Of a DNA stretch of 64,000 bases, positions 63,901-64,000 are shown in pieces. The stretch is from contig JADFDM010000010.1 of assembly GCA_018262795.1 (NCBI GenBank), positions 1 to 64,000 of the forward strand, read 5' to 3'. Under the pieces are notes generated by a model. The model had not been told where the DNA came from. It worked only from the letters and a program-made list of their open reading frames with translations, and made no database searches. Every line of letters starts with the position of its first letter. The stretch's first letter is position 1. Source of the DNA: Sphingobacteriales bacterium (GTDB lineage: Bacteria > Bacteroidota > Bacteroidia > Chitinophagales > LD1). A program made the position numbers and the translations under genes.

Positions 63901-64000
63901 GCTGGGTGCCGGTGCGCAAAGTCGTATTCCATTAGGTATTGTGGTGATAGGCGGATTGATGTTTTCCCTCATATTGACCTTGTTTGTGATCCCTGCGATG
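60977..64000 (+). CDS. RND multidrug efflux pump (AcrB/HAE1 type), cut by the window end
   Basis: Inner-membrane proton-driven pump; 1008 codons are present with no stop, so the gene runs past the right edge. The frame starts MSLPSLSLSRPVLAAVM with the first helix. The proton relay is complete: Asp401-Asp402 in TGLVVDDGIVV and Lys924 in GLVTKNGILIVEF. The porter-domain words PSIDPPIITV and QSDTRNQLEVCD are also visible. Substrate class (drugs, bile salts or lipids) cannot be read. It belongs with the fusion protein upstream; no outer-membrane factor is inside the window. Confidence 0.93.
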   Translation, partial: MSLPSLSLSRPVLAAVMSIVIVIFGIIGFKFLGVREYPSIDPPIITVRTNYTGANADVIESQITEPLEKAINGVAGIRTISSSSNLGSSSITVEFNLSENLEAAANDVRDKVSQALRQLPQDIDAPPVVSKADANSDAIISMTVQSDTRNQLEVCDYAENILLEKLQTIPGVSTVQVWGEKKYAMRLWIDPSKLSAYKLTFTDIQNALDKENVELPAGKVYGNNTELTVKTYGRLTTEDDFNNLIIKASDNQVIRLRDVATAMLGPENEETVLKESGIPMVALAIVPQPGTNYIDIADEFYKRYVNIQENLPKDIKLDIALDKTGFVRKSISEVGETLAIAFGLVVLIIFLFFRDWLIALRPLIDIPVSLIGTFFIMYLAGFTINVLTLLAIVLATGLVVDDGIVVTENIFKKLEKGYDRHRAALEGSNEIFFAVIATSITLAVVFLPIIFLEGFVGSLFREFGIVVAGAVLISAFVSLTLTPVLNVLLTRKDHQHGWFYHKTEPFFQAMDEGYRSSLEAFMKKRWLAFVVLAACVGLTVVIIKNLQSELSPLEDRSVFRMAVSAPEGTSYDQMDRYMDKITQFLMDSVPEKSVILSVTAPSFAGSGAVNSGFLRVGLKEPDERKRTQNQIVGYIAQNMARFNEGKAFPIQEQTISAGGSSRFGLPVQFVIQNLDFEKLKNQLPKFLDEATKNPTFMGVDVNLKFNKPELQIQIDRLKASELGVSVLDISQTLQLALSGRRFGYFIMNGKQYQVMGQVDRDNRDEPMDLKSFYVRNSRGQLIQLDNLVKIEEQSSPPQLYHYNRYKSATVSAGLAPGKTIGDGIEAMKEIAAKTLDGTFATDLSGPSRDYAESSSNTSFAFILALVLIFLILAAQFESFVDPLIIMLTVPLAIAGALLSLWMFNQTLNIFSEIGIIMLIGLVTKNGILIVEFANQKQRAGEEKLEAVIDAAALRLRPILMTTLATSLGALPIALALGAGAQSRIPLGIVVIGGLMFSLILTLFVIPAM

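Overview
This window looks like the chromosome of a gliding-lineage, non-Bacteroides member of the phylum Bacteroidetes (Bacteroidota), probably close to Chitinophagales/Sphingobacteriales-type environmental bacteria. The evidence is a type IX secretion/gliding gene cluster (porV, porU, a PorP/SprF protein, gldJ), several secreted proteins with C-terminal type IX sorting domains, TonB-dependent receptors with carboxypeptidase-like N-domains, Bacteroidetes-restricted families (DUF4175, DUF3127, DUF4293, DUF3109) and A/T-rich promoters of the TAnnTTTG/TATTTTAG kind without clear Shine-Dalgarno sites. Apart from one tRNA-Thr, no RNA gene was recognised.

Layout. 0.5-6.2 kb: peptide-binding lipoprotein, a giant DUF4175 membrane/coiled-coil protein and a small RsbW-like ATPase. 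6.2-7.8 kb: a small graveyard with a 3' relic of an IS110-type transposase, a 5' relic of an IS1182-type transposase and a type IX cargo gene. 7.8-13.6 kb: housekeeping (TraB/GumN protein, DUF3109, PBP1A, RsmI-like methylase, tRNA-Thr, BASS transporter). 13.6-20 kb: TonB receptor followed by two type IX-secreted hydrolases. 20-26 kb: tryptophan 2,3-dioxygenase, a striking homologue of the animal dihydroceramide delta-4 desaturase, a DUF3127 protein with an SSB-like acidic tip, a zinc-finger protein, a tail-less SSB, a secreted AttH/CrtC lipocalin and a tiny Cys-rich lipoprotein. 26.2-26.8 kb: decayed glycosyltransferase-like membrane gene. 26.8-31.1 kb: DUF389 and MscS proteins and a RetSat/CrtI-type FAD enzyme. 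31.2-40.8 kb: type IX secretion core and murF. 40.8-41.5 kb: gene-free tract with palindromic repeats. 41.5-50.5 kb: ClC protein, SDR, AnmK, cytochrome c, a large PKD-type surface protein and DUF4293. 50.5-57 kb: thiolase, four-helix-bundle protein, TruA, ABC exporter, MauE-thioredoxin fusion, SerC. 57.2-64 kb: TonB receptor and an RND efflux pair whose pump runs off the window end.

How the genes fit together. PorU (sortase) and PorV (outer-membrane shuttle) should process the type IX cargos encoded here (genes at 6765, 16667, 18331, 24022 and 46417), putting two hydrolases, a lipocalin and an adhesin-like protein at the cell surface; GldJ and the PorP/SprF protein belong to the same machinery. 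The 13.6-20 kb group reads as a possible surface ester-hydrolysis and uptake locus. No defence system, prophage, CRISPR array or complete insertion sequence was recognised. The most interesting single gene is the DES1-like desaturase; the most interesting non-coding structure is a 72-bp palindromic element just after murF.
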